Shown here: one piece after another, positions 7,710 to 17,178 of the stretch
How the letters are laid out: each line of letters starts with the position of its first letter
Position numbering within the stretch: the first letter of the stretch is position 1
NCBI RefSeq assembly: GCF_000426345.1
Contig: NZ_AUFE01000013.1
Span: 62,001-126,000 of the forward strand
Reading direction: 5' to 3'
Origin: Cupriavidus phytohabitans
GTDB taxonomy: Bacteria; Pseudomonadota; Gammaproteobacteria; Burkholderiales; Burkholderiaceae
DNA: 64,000 bases
Translations under genes and position numbers: made by a program
The notes under the pieces: model-generated
What the model was told of the DNA's origin: nothing
Databases searched by the model: none
What the model saw: only the letters and a program-made list of their open reading frames with translations

Positions 7710-8492
7710 ATGAAGGCGGGCCGCATCCTCGGCGTGCTGCCGCTGGCCGCCGCGCTGGTGGTGATCGCCGTGACCGCCGTGCTTGGCAACTGGCAGCTCA
7801 ATCGCGCGCACGAGAAAGAGGCGCGCGCCGCGCGGCTGCAGGCGCTGGCGGCGCAGCCGCCGGTGGAGCTGGGCGCCGCGCCGCTGTCACAAGTTGTGAC
7901 GGACCGAAGGGTCCGGGTCACGGGGCGTTTCGACACGGCCCATACCGTATTGCTGGATAATCGCCCCCACGGCACGGGTGGCCGCAGCGGCGACAGCCGT
8001 GCCGGCTTCCTGGTGGTCACGCCGCTGGTGATCGGCCCGGCACAAGGGGCTGCGGGCGCCAGGCGGGCGGTGCTGGTGCTGCGCGGCTGGCTGCCGCGCG
8101 ATGCACAGGACCGCACCCGGATCGCACCGTTCCCGACGCCCGAGGGCGAGGTGACCGTCGAAGGCACGGCACTGGCGGCCGTGCCGCGGGTGTATGGCCT
8201 GGGCCAGGCGGCCAGCGCCGAGGCCGGCAGCAAGATCCGCCAGAACCTGGAAATCGCCGACTACGCCGCCGAAACCGGGCTGGCGCTGCAGCCGCTGGTG
8301 GTAGCGCAGCGCAACGATACCGGCGACGGCCTCGCTCGCGACTGGGCGCCGGCCGACGCGGGCGCGGACCGGCACTATGGCTATGCCTTCCAGTGGTTCG
8401 GCCTGGCCGCGCTGGCGGTGGTATTGGTGGCCGTGCTGGGCTGGCGCGCGCGCCGGCGCGCGGCATCGCCCGTGGCCCGCAACAACGCATGA
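7710..8492 (+). CDS. SURF1 family cytochrome oxidase biogenesis protein
   Basis: Assembly factor that helps insert haem A into subunit I. There is an N-terminal membrane helix (LGVLPLAAALVVIAVTAVLG) followed at once by the signature NWQLNRAHEKE, and a second helix at the C-terminus (YAFQWFGLAALAVVLVAVLGW). The central domain has LDNRPHGT and VLRGWLPRD, typical of SURF1. An ATG at 7683 would add nine residues; I prefer 7710 because it places the hydrophobic helix near the N-terminus. The downstream genes for haem A synthesis support the role. Confidence 0.88.
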   Translation: MKAGRILGVLPLAAALVVIAVTAVLGNWQLNRAHEKEARAARLQALAAQPPVELGAAPLSQVVTDRRVRVTGRFDTAHTVLLDNRPHGTGGRSGDSRAGFLVVTPLVIGPAQGAAGARRAVLVLRGWLPRDAQDRTRIAPFPTPEGEVTVEGTALAAVPRVYGLGQAASAEAGSKIRQNLEIADYAAETGLALQPLVVAQRNDTGDGLARDWAPADAGADRHYGYAFQWFGLAALAVVLVAVLGWRARRRAASPVARNNA

Positions 8493-8543
8493 ACGAAGGG
8501 CAGGCTCGCCCCGGGCAGGTTCCCGGACGAGCCCTGACTGCAG

Positions 8544-9218
8544 ATGAAAAAGGACGGACGTACTCCCATGGCACAGCAAGACCCAGCCCCGGCGATCCAG
8601 GCCACGCCGCAGGATCCCCGCATCGACGCGCGCACGCGCCGCGGCCGCCTGCAGATGCTGATGCTGTTGCTGGTGTGCGCCTCGCCGGTGATCGCCTCTT
8701 ACTTCACCTACTACGTCATCAAGCCCAGGGGCGGCGCCACCAACTACGGCGCGCTGGTCGATCCGCAACGGCCGATGCCGCCGGTGCGCGTCACCGACGA
8801 GCAGGGCAACGCCGTGCCGCTGGAGCAGTACCGCGGCAAGTGGCTGCTGGTGACGGCCGATCCATCCGCGTGCGATGAAGCCTGCGCCAAAAAGCTCTTC
8901 ACCATCCGCCAGATCCGCGCCGGGCAGGGACAGGACCGCGAGCGCATCGTGCCGGTGTGGCTGATCACCGATGACGGCAAGGTCGACGAGCGCTTGCGCG
9001 CCGCCTACAACGAGCCCTATGCCGGCGTGCGTTTCCTGCGCATCGACCGGCAGGTGGCGCAGCAATGGCTGCCGGCCGAAGCGGGCAAGCGTGCCGAGGA
9101 CACCATCTTCCTGGTGGATCCGCTCGGCAACCTGATGATGCGCTTCCCGCAGGATCCGGACCCCAAGAAGCTGAGCGGCGACCTGAAGAAGCTGCTCAAG
9201 GTCTCGCGCATCGGCTAA
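8544..9218 (+). CDS. SCO-like thioredoxin-fold membrane-anchored protein
   Basis: 224 residues with one N-terminal membrane helix (LQMLMLLLVCASPVIASYFTYYV) and a periplasmic domain. GKWLLVTADPSACDEACAKKLF has a C-x3-C motif at the position where SCO proteins bind copper, and DTIFLVDPLGNLMMRFPQD resembles the C-terminal half of a SCO/thioredoxin fold. It lies between SURF1 and ctaA, 10 bp before ctaA. An alternative start is the ATG at 8568. A role in copper or redox handling during oxidase assembly is inferred; the family itself is poorly characterised. Confidence 0.65.
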   Translation: MKKDGRTPMAQQDPAPAIQATPQDPRIDARTRRGRLQMLMLLLVCASPVIASYFTYYVIKPRGGATNYGALVDPQRPMPPVRVTDEQGNAVPLEQYRGKWLLVTADPSACDEACAKKLFTIRQIRAGQGQDRERIVPVWLITDDGKVDERLRAAYNEPYAGVRFLRIDRQVAQQWLPAEAGKRAEDTIFLVDPLGNLMMRFPQDPDPKKLSGDLKKLLKVSRIG

Positions 9219-9228
9219 GGGGACGGGC

Positions 9229-10332
9229 ATGCTGCTGCAACTGGCCATCATCGGCGTCCTGATCGCACTGCTGCCGCTCAGCTACGTGCTGGTCAAGGGC
9301 GATCGCAACAAGTACCGCAAGCTGGTCTGGATCACCGCGTTCCTGACGCTGGACCTGATCATGTTCGGCAGCTTCACGCGGCTGACCGACTCCGGCCTGG
9401 GCTGCCCGGACTGGCCGGGCTGCTACGGCCACTCCAACCCGCACGCCGCGATGGAGCCGATCCATGCGGCCGAGACCGCGCTGCCCAGCGGCCCGGTGAC
9501 GCTGATGAAGGCGTGGATCGAGATGATCCATCGCTACTTCGCCATGGCAGTGGGCGTGCTGATCATCGCGCTGATGGTGCTGGCCTGGGTCAAGCGCCGC
9601 GAGCTGAAGCAGTCGCCGTGGTTCGCCACCGGCGTGCTGGTGCTGGTGTGCGTGCAAGGTGCGTTCGGCGCGTTCACCGTGACCATGAAGCTGCAGCCGA
9701 TCATCGTGGTCACGCATTTGATGCTGGGCATGGGCCTGCTGGCGGCGCTGATCCGGCTGGGCTCGCGCAGCGACCCGCCGCACCCGGTCGCGCCCCAGGC
9801 GGTGCGGCTGCACTGGCCGGTGCGCATCGGCCTGCTGCTGCTGGCGGTCCAGATCTTCTTGGGCGGCTGGGTCAGCACCAACTATGCGGTGCTTGCCTGC
9901 ACGGATTTCCCGCTGTGCAACGGGCAGCTGGTGCCCGAGATGGATTTCCGGCACGGCTTCACGCTGTGGCGCCAGCTTGGCATGACGGCCGATGGGGACT
10001 ACATTCCGCACGCGGCGCTGGTGGCGATCCACTGGGTGCACCGGGGCTTCGCATTCGTGGTGCTGGGCTACCTGGCGTGGTTCGGCTTGCGTGCGCGCCG
10101 GCTGGAGGGGCTGCACCGGCAGGCAGGCTGGCTGCTCGGCATGCTGGTGCTGCAACTCGCGACCGGGATGTCCAATATCGTGTTCGACTGGCCCCTTGTC
10201 GCCGCGGTCGCCCATAACGGCGGCGCGGCGGTGCTCCTGCTGCTGCTGGTCCGCCTCCACTACAATATAGGGCTCGCGACCCGGGCTGCCCGCGCTCCCG
10301 CCCCTGTGCCGAACGCTGCCCGCGCCACATGA
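9229..10332 (+). CDS. ctaA: Haem A synthase (COX15/CtaA)
   Basis: Oxidises the methyl group of haem O to the formyl of haem A. About eight membrane helices in 367 residues. The conserved [19 protein letters not shown] region follows the first helices; histidine ligands appear in [11 protein letters not shown] and [13 protein letters not shown] pair of cysteines lies in the [11 protein letters not shown] loop. Its TGA stop overlaps the ATG of ctaB by 4 bp, indicating translational coupling of the two haem A enzymes. Confidence 0.95.
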   Translation: MLLQLAIIGVLIALLPLSYVLVKGDRNKYRKLVWITAFLTLDLIMFGSFTRLTDSGLGCPDWPGCYGHSNPHAAMEPIHAAETALPSGPVTLMKAWIEMIHRYFAMAVGVLIIALMVLAWVKRRELKQSPWFATGVLVLVCVQGAFGAFTVTMKLQPIIVVTHLMLGMGLLAALIRLGSRSDPPHPVAPQAVRLHWPVRIGLLLLAVQIFLGGWVSTNYAVLACTDFPLCNGQLVPEMDFRHGFTLWRQLGMTADGDYIPHAALVAIHWVHRGFAFVVLGYLAWFGLRARRLEGLHRQAGWLLGMLVLQLATGMSNIVFDWPLVAAVAHNGGAAVLLLLLVRLHYNIGLATRAARAPAPVPNAARAT

Positions 10333-11273
10333 AAGACAAGACCCCTTCCGTGGTTACCGCTACACACCCCCATTCGCTGGGCAAGCTGAGCCGGATACGG
10401 CACCTGTCCCGACAATATGCCGCCCTGACCAAGCCGCGCGTGACGCAGCTGGCAGTCTTCTGCGCCATCATCGGCATGTTCCTGGCCACGCCCGGCATGG
10501 TTCCGTGGCGCGTGCTGATCGGCGGTGCCGCCGGCATCTGGCTGCTTGCCGGCGCCGCCTTCGCCATCAACTGCCTGGTCGAGCAGAAGATCGACGCGCT
10601 GATGCGCCGCACCGCCTGGCGCCCGTCCGCCACGGGTGAGATCACCACGGCACAGACGCTGGTGTTCTCCGCGATCCTGGGCGGCGCGGGCATGTGGATG
10701 CTGCACGAGTTCGCCAACGACCTGACGATGTGGCTGACCTTTGCCACGTTCCTGGGCTATGCGGTGGTCTACACGATCCTGCTCAAGCCGGCCACGCCGC
10801 AGAACATCGTCATCGGCGGGCTGTCGGGCGCGATGCCGCCGGCGCTGGGCTGGGCCGCCGTTGCCGGCGAGGTGCCGGCCGAGGCCTGGTTCCTGGTGCT
10901 GATCATCTTCACGTGGACGCCGCCGCACTTCTGGGCGCTGGCGCTGTACCGCCGCGCCGACTACGCCAAGTCGGGCCTGCCGATGCTGCCCGTGACCCAC
11001 GGCGAGCGCTACACGCTGCTGCATATCCTGCTGTACACGCTGATCATGATCGCGGCGACGCTGCTGCCGTTCGTCTACGGCATGAGCGGCTACATCTACC
11101 TGGCGGCCGCGCTGGCGCTGGGCGGCGGCTTCCTGGCCTACGCGTGGAAGATGTACCGCAACTACTCGGACGAGCTGGCGCAACGCACCTTCCGCTTCTC
11201 GATCCTGTACCTGTCGCTGCTGTTCGCGGCGCTGCTGGTCGACCATTACTTCAAGTTCGTGCCGCAGGTCTGA
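10329..11273 (+). CDS. ctaB: Protohaem IX farnesyltransferase (haem O synthase)
   Basis: UbiA-superfamily prenyltransferase, 314 residues, with [20 protein letters not shown] near the start, the allylic diphosphate-binding [15 protein letters not shown], and the second Asp region [19 protein letters not shown]. It farnesylates haem B to haem O, the substrate of ctaA directly upstream. The start codon overlaps the ctaA stop. The gene is also called cyoE in other genomes. Confidence 0.95.
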   Translation: MKDKTPSVVTATHPHSLGKLSRIRHLSRQYAALTKPRVTQLAVFCAIIGMFLATPGMVPWRVLIGGAAGIWLLAGAAFAINCLVEQKIDALMRRTAWRPSATGEITTAQTLVFSAILGGAGMWMLHEFANDLTMWLTFATFLGYAVVYTILLKPATPQNIVIGGLSGAMPPALGWAAVAGEVPAEAWFLVLIIFTWTPPHFWALALYRRADYAKSGLPMLPVTHGERYTLLHILLYTLIMIAATLLPFVYGMSGYIYLAAALALGGGFLAYAWKMYRNYSDELAQRTFRFSILYLSLLFAALLVDHYFKFVPQV

Positions 11274-11399
11274 CCTGCCTTGCCACGCTGCGGGCTGCGG
11301 CATCTTGTCGCGGCCGGCGCGGCGCTGCGGCGCCATCGGCGATACTGGGTGCTTTCGCCGACGTTTCCACTGCTGACCGCTACCCACAAGCTTTCGCGC

Positions 11400-12014
11400 A
11401 TGCCCAGACCCGCTTCCGGCCTGTTCGCCGCCTTCCGCCGCTTTTCCCTGCTCGCCGCGCTCGCGCTGGCGCTGGCCGCCTGCGGGCAGCAGAAGGCATC
11501 GTTCCGCAATGTCGACATCAGCGGCGCCGCGGACTTCGGCAAGGATTTCTCGCTTCCTGACCACAACGGCAAGGTCCGCACCATTGCCGACTTCAAGGGC
11601 AAGGCGGTGGTGATGTTCTTCGGCTACACCCATTGTCCGGACGTGTGCCCGACCACCATGGCCGAGCTCAAGGCAGTGATGGAGCAGCTGGGTCCGGATG
11701 CCGACCGTGTCCAGGTGCTGTTCGTCACTGTCGATCCGGAGCGCGACACGCAGGCGCTGCTGGCGCAGTACGTGCCGGCGTTCGACCCGCGCTTCCTGGG
11801 GCTGCGCCCGGCCGACGACGCCGCGCTGCAGAAGCTGGCCAAGGACTTCAAGGTGTTCTACGCCAAGGTGCCGGGCAGCTCGCCCAACAACTACACGGTG
11901 GATCACTCGGCCGGCAGCTATGTGTTCGATCCGGAGGGTCGGTTGCGGCTGTTCATCCGCCACGGCCAGGGGCCCGAGCCGATCGCGCACGACCTGAAGC
12001 AGCTGCTTTCCTGA
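11400..12014 (+). CDS. SCO1/SenC family copper-binding lipoprotein
   Basis: Periplasmic copper chaperone/thiol protein for the CuA site of subunit II. The ATG at 11400 gives a signal sequence with lipobox LALAACGQQ, so it is a lipoprotein. The SCO fold is clear: MFFGYTHCPDVCPTTMAELK holds the C-x3-C copper site and YTVDHSAGSYVFD holds the third ligand histidine. The open frame extends to 11280, but the extension has no helix or homology-like content. It is the last gene of the oxidase block and is followed by a terminator. Confidence 0.9.
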   Translation: MPRPASGLFAAFRRFSLLAALALALAACGQQKASFRNVDISGAADFGKDFSLPDHNGKVRTIADFKGKAVVMFFGYTHCPDVCPTTMAELKAVMEQLGPDADRVQVLFVTVDPERDTQALLAQYVPAFDPRFLGLRPADDAALQKLAKDFKVFYAKVPGSSPNNYTVDHSAGSYVFDPEGRLRLFIRHGQGPEPIAHDLKQLLS

Positions 12015-12070
12015 CGCCTCAGGTATCCGCGCGGTGCGGCATAACGTCGCACCAAGGTGGCCAAGACGAA

Positions 12071-12100
12071 AAAAAGCCGGTCCTGCTGGACCGGCTTTTT
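12071..12100. terminator. Bidirectional intrinsic terminator between SCO gene and rpoH
   Basis: Arms of 13 bp (AAAAAGCCGGTCC and its complement) around the tetraloop TGCT, with A- and T-runs on both sides. It serves the convergent SCO gene and rpoH. Confidence 0.9.
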
Positions 12101-12116
12101 GCATGGGTGCCCCGGA

Positions 12117-13046
12117 TCAGGCAAAGGCCTGCAGCGCCCCTTTCATCTTCTTCATCGCCGCGGCTTCGATCTGGCGGATGCGCTCCGCCGAGACGCCGAA
12201 CTCGGCGGCCAGCTCATGCAGCGTGGCGCCGCCCGAGCCGTCGTCGGACACGTTCAGCCAGCGTGCCTCGATGATGCGGCGGCTGCGCTCGTCCAGCCGG
12301 CCCAGCGCTTCTTCCAGGCCCTCGACCTGCATGCGGTCCTGGCGCTTGGCTTCCAGCACGCGCGTCGGCTCGTTGTGATTGTCCGCCAGGTAGGCGATGG
12401 GGGCGAATTCCTCTTCGCCGTCGTCGACTTGGCCTTCCAGCGCGAGGTCGCCGCCCGACAGGCGGGTTTCCATCTCCATCACTTCTTCCGGCTTCACGTT
12501 CAGCTCGCGCGCCACGGCCTCGACCTGCTCCGGCGTGAACGTGTGCGAACCCTGCTTGTGGCTGCGCAGGTTGAAGAACAGCTTGCGCTGGGCCTTGGTG
12601 GTCGCCACCTTGACCATGCGCCAGTTCTTCAGCACGTACTCGTGGATCTCGGCCTTGATCCAGTGCATCGCATACGAGACCAGGCGTACGCCTTGCTCGG
12701 GATCGAAGCGCTTCACGGCCTTCATCAGGCCGATATTGCCTTCCTGGATCAGGTCGGCATGCGGCAGGCCATAGCCCAGGTACTGCCGGGCGATCGACAC
12801 CACCAGGCGCAGGTGAGACATCACCAGCTGGCGGGCGGCATCGACGGAATCGTTATCGCGCAGATCGCGCGCCAGGCGCTGCTCTTCCTCCGCGGTCAGC
12901 AACGGAATCCGGTGGACAGCCTGGATATAGCTGTCGAGATTGCCCACGGTCGCCGGGAAGGTCAGCGCAAAGCTGCTCCCGCTATGGGGCGCCGTCGGCA
13001 GACGGGTAGTCGTCAGGGTTTGGTCGGCAGACAAGACTGCGTTCAC
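12117..13046 (-). CDS. rpoH: RNA polymerase heat-shock sigma factor RpoH (sigma-32)
   Basis: 309 residues. Region 2 contains LPHADLIQEGNIGLMKAVKRFDPEQG followed by VRLVSYAMHWIKAEIHEYVL. The stretch VKVATTKAQRKLFFNLR is the RpoH box that separates heat-shock sigmas from other group 3 factors. Region 4.2 ends with LAAEFGVSAERIRQIEAAAMKKMK. It directs transcription of chaperone and protease genes. A CIRCE operator lies about 95 nt upstream of its start, suggesting repression by HrcA. Confidence 0.96.
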   Translation of the reverse strand: MNAVLSADQTLTTTRLPTAPHSGSSFALTFPATVGNLDSYIQAVHRIPLLTAEEEQRLARDLRDNDSVDAARQLVMSHLRLVVSIARQYLGYGLPHADLIQEGNIGLMKAVKRFDPEQGVRLVSYAMHWIKAEIHEYVLKNWRMVKVATTKAQRKLFFNLRSHKQGSHTFTPEQVEAVARELNVKPEEVMEMETRLSGGDLALEGQVDDGEEEFAPIAYLADNHNEPTRVLEAKRQDRMQVEGLEEALGRLDERSRRIIEARWLNVSDDGSGGATLHELAAEFGVSAERIRQIEAAAMKKMKGALQAFA

Positions 13047-13140
13047 TCAATCGCTCCTTTCGCATCCGGCGGTTGGATTGCCGGGTCATGCCCCGCGCTT
13101 CCTTATGGGAGAGGGAGCGGCGGCGGCATTGAAACACATC

Positions 13141-13167
13141 TTAGCACTCCAACCGGGTGAGTGCTAA
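13141..13167. promoter_or_regulatory. CIRCE element (HrcA operator) upstream of rpoH
   Basis: TTAGCACTC, nine spacer bases and GAGTGCTAA form a perfect match to the CIRCE consensus. The repeat lies between rpoH (start 13046) and the pirin gene (start 13401), nearer rpoH. It is expected to bind HrcA and repress rpoH at normal temperature; the exact promoter was not identified. Confidence 0.93.
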
Positions 13168-13400
13168 TTGGAGTCCCAATGACCTTGATAGTTCCCTTCG
13201 ATCGACTTTACATATTACATAGCTGATGAGCTATGAAGCGGCGCCAGGGACACCCGAGGCTTGGCACACCTTTGGTTAGAGCGAGTGTGCGGCCGCCGGT
13301 TCTGCATGCGAATGGAATGCTTCGTTTCGCCAGCGCCTACACTCGACGCAAGCGGCGGCAAGCTGGCATGCTTGCGAGCCTCTCTCACACTGGAGGAGTT

Positions 13401-14279
13401 ATGTCTGCTATCGAACACTTGCTGAAGCCGCATGTGCGCGACCTGGGCGATTTCACCGTGCGCCGCCTGCTGCCGGCCGCTGCGACCCAGACGGTCGGGC
13501 CGTTTATCTTCTTCGACCACATGGGGCCGGTGCAGATGCCGCCGGGAGAGGGTGCCGATGTACGTCCGCATCCGCATATCGGGCTGGCGACTGTCACCTA
13601 CTTGTTCGAAGGCGAGATCATTCACCGCGACAGCCTCGGCAGCGAGCAGGCGATCCGGCCGGGCGACGTCAACTGGATGACCGCCGGCCACGGCATCGTC
13701 CATTCGGAGCGCTCGCCCGATCACGTCCGAGCCGAAGGCGCGCGCCTGCACGGCATCCAGACATGGGTGGCATTGCCGAAGTCGCACGAAACCGACGAAC
13801 CTTCCTTCTCCCACCATCCTGCGGCAACGTTGCCGCGCGTCGAGCGGCCAGGGGTGCACATGGTGGTGATCGCCGGCGATGCCTTCGGCAAGACTTCGCC
13901 GGTCAAGGTCTTCAGCCGCACCCTGTACGTGGCGATCAAACTGGACGCCGGCGCGAGCGTAGAAATTCCGGCCGAGCATGCGGAACGCGGCATTTACCCG
14001 GTGGACGGCGCGGTGTCCCTGGACGGCGAGCCGCTGCCGGCCGAGCACATGGTGGTGCTGACGCCCGGGCAGCCGGCCACGCTGATGGCGACGGCGCCAT
14101 CGCGCGTGATGCTGCTGGGCGGCGATGCCACCGACGGCCGCCGTTTTATCTACTGGAATTTCGTGGCCAGCAGCAAGGAGGCCATCGAGGCTGCCGCCAA
14201 ACTCTGGGAGGACGACCAGTTCCCGCGCGTGCCGGGCGACGAGCGCGAGCGCATCCCGCTGCCAGCGCGCAAGCCCTGA
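13401..14279 (+). CDS. Pirin family protein
   Basis: Bicupin protein of 292 residues. Metal ligands of the N-terminal cupin appear in RPHPHIGLATVTYLFEGE and GHGIVHSERS. The C-terminal half (YPVDGAVSLDGEPL, then the PSRVMLLGGDATDGRRFIYWNFVASS block) matches pirin. The start at 13401 has a good ribosome binding site (TGGAGGAG); the open frame extends to 13233 without coding character. Some pirins act as quercetinases or transcription cofactors; the role here is not known. Confidence 0.88.
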   Translation: MSAIEHLLKPHVRDLGDFTVRRLLPAAATQTVGPFIFFDHMGPVQMPPGEGADVRPHPHIGLATVTYLFEGEIIHRDSLGSEQAIRPGDVNWMTAGHGIVHSERSPDHVRAEGARLHGIQTWVALPKSHETDEPSFSHHPAATLPRVERPGVHMVVIAGDAFGKTSPVKVFSRTLYVAIKLDAGASVEIPAEHAERGIYPVDGAVSLDGEPLPAEHMVVLTPGQPATLMATAPSRVMLLGGDATDGRRFIYWNFVASSKEAIEAAAKLWEDDQFPRVPGDERERIPLPARKP

Positions 14280-14289
14280 GCCGCCTGGC

Positions 14290-15315
14290 TCAGACCGGAC
14301 TGGCCCAGGTGACGCGGGTGCCCAGCTTAAGGCACTCGCGGATGGCTTCGACCTGTGTGGCGATCGGTGCCGGCACCGGCACGGTGCCATCGAGCACGCG
14401 CCGGATCCATGCTGCCGTCAGGCCGGCATCACTGCCGGGCGGCAGTTCCGGTACTTCAGCCAGCGAACCGCCGGTGGGATCGACCAGCGTCTGCTGATGC
14501 CCTTCATGCAACCAGTCGATGCGGCTGTTGCGTCGCGCATCGGCGACCACTTCGCCTTCGGTGCCGCGTGCCAGCAGCACGTTGGCCGGCTCGTGGGAGA
14601 AATAGTCGGTCAGCGTTTCGCGGTATTCCGGGTGGGTATAGCTGTACAGGCGCAATGCCTCGGCCGGCGTGTGCTCGCCAACCGGCTGCAGCATCTTGGC
14701 CACGGTATGCGAGGAATTGCGCAATCCGATCACCGTGCGCCGCTCCAGCAGCTGCGACAGGCCGGGTGACAGCACATCGACCGGCAGCACCGCCAGCGGT
14801 CCGTCACCGCCAGTCTCGCGCAGCCGTGCCGAGGCTTCGGCCGTGCTGGCGCACAAAGGAATACCCAGCGCCTCGAACAGGGTCATGCTGGTGACGCGGT
14901 CATTGAAGACGCGCGTCCCGTGCACCAGTACGGGGATGCCTTCGCGAGCCAGCAGCAGCGCCAGCAGCGGCACCAGGTTCGGCTGCTTGCGCGCGCCGTT
15001 ATAGCTGGGGATCACCACCACCGGGCGCTCGGGCGGCGCGGGCAGCGGCTGGCAGTGTTCATGGGCCGCCTCGAGCATGCCGGCCAGCTCGTGCGGGGCC
15101 TCGCCCTTGATGCGGTAGGCCATCAGGATCGCGCCCAGCTCGAGGTCGGACACGCGCCCGGCCAGCATCGCGTCGAACAGGATCTTGGCATCGTCGCGCG
15201 GCAGTGCCCGCGCGCCGTTGACGCCACGGCCGACCTCCTTGATATAGCGGGCGGCGGAAAACGGGTTGGCTGGCGTGGTCATGGCGGCGTGGGGAGGAGT
15301 CGGTTCTGGGTTCAT
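14290..15315 (-). CDS. ybiB: DNA-binding protein YbiB (TrpD-like fold)
   Basis: 341 residues in a glycosyltransferase family 3/anthranilate phosphoribosyltransferase-like fold. The helical N-terminal domain (ARYIKEVGRGVNGARALPRDDAKILFD) is followed by PVVVIPSYNGARKQPNLVPLLALLLAREGIPVLVHG, which lacks the catalytic TrpD GTGGD motif. This is the pattern of YbiB, a nucleic-acid-binding relative of TrpD with links to the SOS response in E. coli. A second ATG at 15282 is possible. It converges on the pirin gene with a 10-bp gap. Confidence 0.82.
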   Translation of the reverse strand: MNPEPTPPHAAMTTPANPFSAARYIKEVGRGVNGARALPRDDAKILFDAMLAGRVSDLELGAILMAYRIKGEAPHELAGMLEAAHEHCQPLPAPPERPVVVIPSYNGARKQPNLVPLLALLLAREGIPVLVHGTRVFNDRVTSMTLFEALGIPLCASTAEASARLRETGGDGPLAVLPVDVLSPGLSQLLERRTVIGLRNSSHTVAKMLQPVGEHTPAEALRLYSYTHPEYRETLTDYFSHEPANVLLARGTEGEVVADARRNSRIDWLHEGHQQTLVDPTGGSLAEVPELPPGSDAGLTAAWIRRVLDGTVPVPAPIATQVEAIRECLKLGTRVTWASPV

Positions 15316-15376
15316 GATAGCGGAGCAGCGCCGTCGCGCCCATCGCCGCCGACGGGCGCGACGGCGGGGAGCACGC

Positions 15377-16180
15377 TCAGGCTGCCTCCTGCAGTGCGGG
15401 ATTGCGCTGCTTGCGGTAGAGAAAGTCCAGCACCGCGGTACGGCAGGCGTGGTAGTCCTTGTCGTCGGCCAGCGCCACGCGGTCGCGCGGACGAGGCAGG
15501 TCGACCTTGAGGATCTCGCCGATGGTGGCGGCCGGGCCGTTGGTCATCATCACGATGCGGTCGGCGAGCAGCACGGCCTCGTCCACATCGTGCGTGACCA
15601 TCACCACCGTGCTGCGGGTTTGGTCGACGATCTTTAGCAGCGCGTCCTGCAGGTGCGCGCGCGTCAGCGCATCGAGCGCGCCGAAGGGTTCATCCATCAG
15701 CAGCACCTTGGGCGCCATCGCCAGCGCGCGGGCAATGCCGACGCGCTGCTTCATGCCGCCGGAGATCTCATGCGGGTACTTGCCCTCGGCGTGCGTCAGG
15801 CCCACCAGTGCCAGCGTCTCGCGCGTGCGCGCCTTGAGCCCGGCCTTGCTCTCGCTGGCGCCGAACACGCGTTCCACGCCCAGGTAGACGTTCTCGAAGC
15901 AGGTCAGCCAGGGCAACAGCGAATGGTTCTGGAACACCACGCCGCGCTCCGGCCCGGGGCCGGCGATCTCGCGCCCCGCGCAGATCAGCGCGCCGGTGGT
16001 CGGCGTGGCCAGTCCGGCGATCAGGTTCAGCAGCGTTGACTTGCCGCAGCCCGAGTGCCCGATCAGCGTGATGAACTCCCCCTCGGCAATCTGCAGGTTG
16101 ATGTCGCGCAAGGCGACGAACGGCCCCTTGCGCGTCTTGAAGGTCTGTCCGACATTCTCGATGCTGACAAACTTGTCCAT
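15377..16180 (-). CDS. Nitrate/sulfonate-type ABC transporter ATP-binding protein
   Basis: 267-residue ATPase with Walker A GHSGCGKSTLL, signature SGGMKQRVGIARAL, Walker B VLLMDEPFGALD and switch histidine VMVTHDVDEA. PGPERGVVFQNHSLLPWLTCFENV carries the Q-loop. Sequence style matches NrtD/TauB-type ATPases. It is the last gene of a three-gene operon after the substrate-binding protein and permease, preceded by GGGAGAG. Nitrate as substrate is inferred from the nasT gene and attenuator upstream. Confidence 0.88.
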   Translation of the reverse strand: MDKFVSIENVGQTFKTRKGPFVALRDINLQIAEGEFITLIGHSGCGKSTLLNLIAGLATPTTGALICAGREIAGPGPERGVVFQNHSLLPWLTCFENVYLGVERVFGASESKAGLKARTRETLALVGLTHAEGKYPHEISGGMKQRVGIARALAMAPKVLLMDEPFGALDALTRAHLQDALLKIVDQTRSTVVMVTHDVDEAVLLADRIVMMTNGPAATIGEILKVDLPRPRDRVALADDKDYHACRTAVLDFLYRKQRNPALQEAA

Positions 16181-16198
16181 GGCGTCTCTCCCTCGCTC

Positions 16199-17122
16199 TT
16201 AGTTGGCGCCGTAGCTGAAGCGCCGTGCCAGTGCCAGCAAAGCATGCTCGAGCATCAGCCCGATGATGCCGATCACGAAGATCGCGATCACGATGTGCTC
16301 CACCTTCAGGTTGTTCCACTCGTCCCACAGCCAGAAGCCGATGCCGGTGCCGCCGGTCAGCATCTCGGCCGCGACGATCACCAGCCACGCGGTGCCGATC
16401 GACAGCCGCACGCCGGTCAGCATGTAGGGCAGCACCGCGGGAAACAGTACCCGCGTGAACACCTTCCACTCCGACAGGTCGAGCACGCGCGCGACATTCA
16501 GGTAGTCCTGCGGCACGCGCGTGACGCCCACGGCGGTGTTGATCACCATCGGCCAGATCGAGCAGATGAAGATGGCCCAGATCGCTGCCGGGTTGGCGGC
16601 CTTGAACAGCAGCAGCCCGATCGGCAGCCAGGCCAGCGGCGAGACCGGCCGCAGCAGGCTGATCACGGGCGACGCCATCGCGTTCAGGAACGCAAAGCGC
16701 CCGATCAGGAAGCCTGCCGGGATGCCGATCACGGCCGCCAGGCCGAAGCCCGTGGCCACGCGCGCCAGCGACGCCAGCACGTTCCAGCCGATGCCCTGGT
16801 CGTTGGGGCCGTTGCGGTAGAACGGGTCGGAGAACAGTGGCACCGCCGCGTTCCACGTTGCGCCCGGCGTGGGAATCGCCGGGATCAGCGTGGCGATGCC
16901 GTGCCAGGCCAGCACGAACAGGGCAAAGCCCAGTGCGGGCGGCACGGCCTTGCGCGCCAGGGCGCCGAGCATGTCCTGGTGTTGTGCGCGGCGTTGTGCG
17001 CGCCGTTCCTGCGCGGCGATTTCCAGCTCGCGCCGCCGTGCGCGTTCCTTGGTGTCGGTCTCGGTGGCGGCGACTTTGGCGGCATTGGCGCCTTCAGGCG
17101 CGGTGTGGGCGATGGCATTCAC
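16199..17122 (-). CDS. nrtB: Nitrate-type ABC transporter permease
   Basis: 307-residue inner-membrane permease. A long charged cytoplasmic N-terminus (RARRRELEIAAQERRAQRR) precedes six predicted helices; IVAAEMLTGGTGIGFWLWDEWN is the BPD-type ATPase contact loop typical of NrtB/SsuC. It starts at a GTG (17122) with AAGGAG 6-7 nt upstream; the frame continues upstream without a stop, but that part is only a shadow of nrtA. The gap to nrtA is 56 bp. It forms the channel for the SBP and ATPase on either side. Confidence 0.88.
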   Translation of the reverse strand: MNAIAHTAPEGANAAKVAATETDTKERARRRELEIAAQERRAQRRAQHQDMLGALARKAVPPALGFALFVLAWHGIATLIPAIPTPGATWNAAVPLFSDPFYRNGPNDQGIGWNVLASLARVATGFGLAAVIGIPAGFLIGRFAFLNAMASPVISLLRPVSPLAWLPIGLLLFKAANPAAIWAIFICSIWPMVINTAVGVTRVPQDYLNVARVLDLSEWKVFTRVLFPAVLPYMLTGVRLSIGTAWLVIVAAEMLTGGTGIGFWLWDEWNNLKVEHIVIAIFVIGIIGLMLEHALLALARRFSYGAN

Positions 17123-17178
17123 GTCGGGCTCCTTTATGCAGGGGCGCTGCGGATCGGTGGGGAAGTGGTGGCCTGTGG

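Noticed and set aside
13168..13400. Search for an rpoH promoter next to CIRCE
   Set aside because: No hexamer pair with normal spacing and good match was found on the minus strand, so none is reported.
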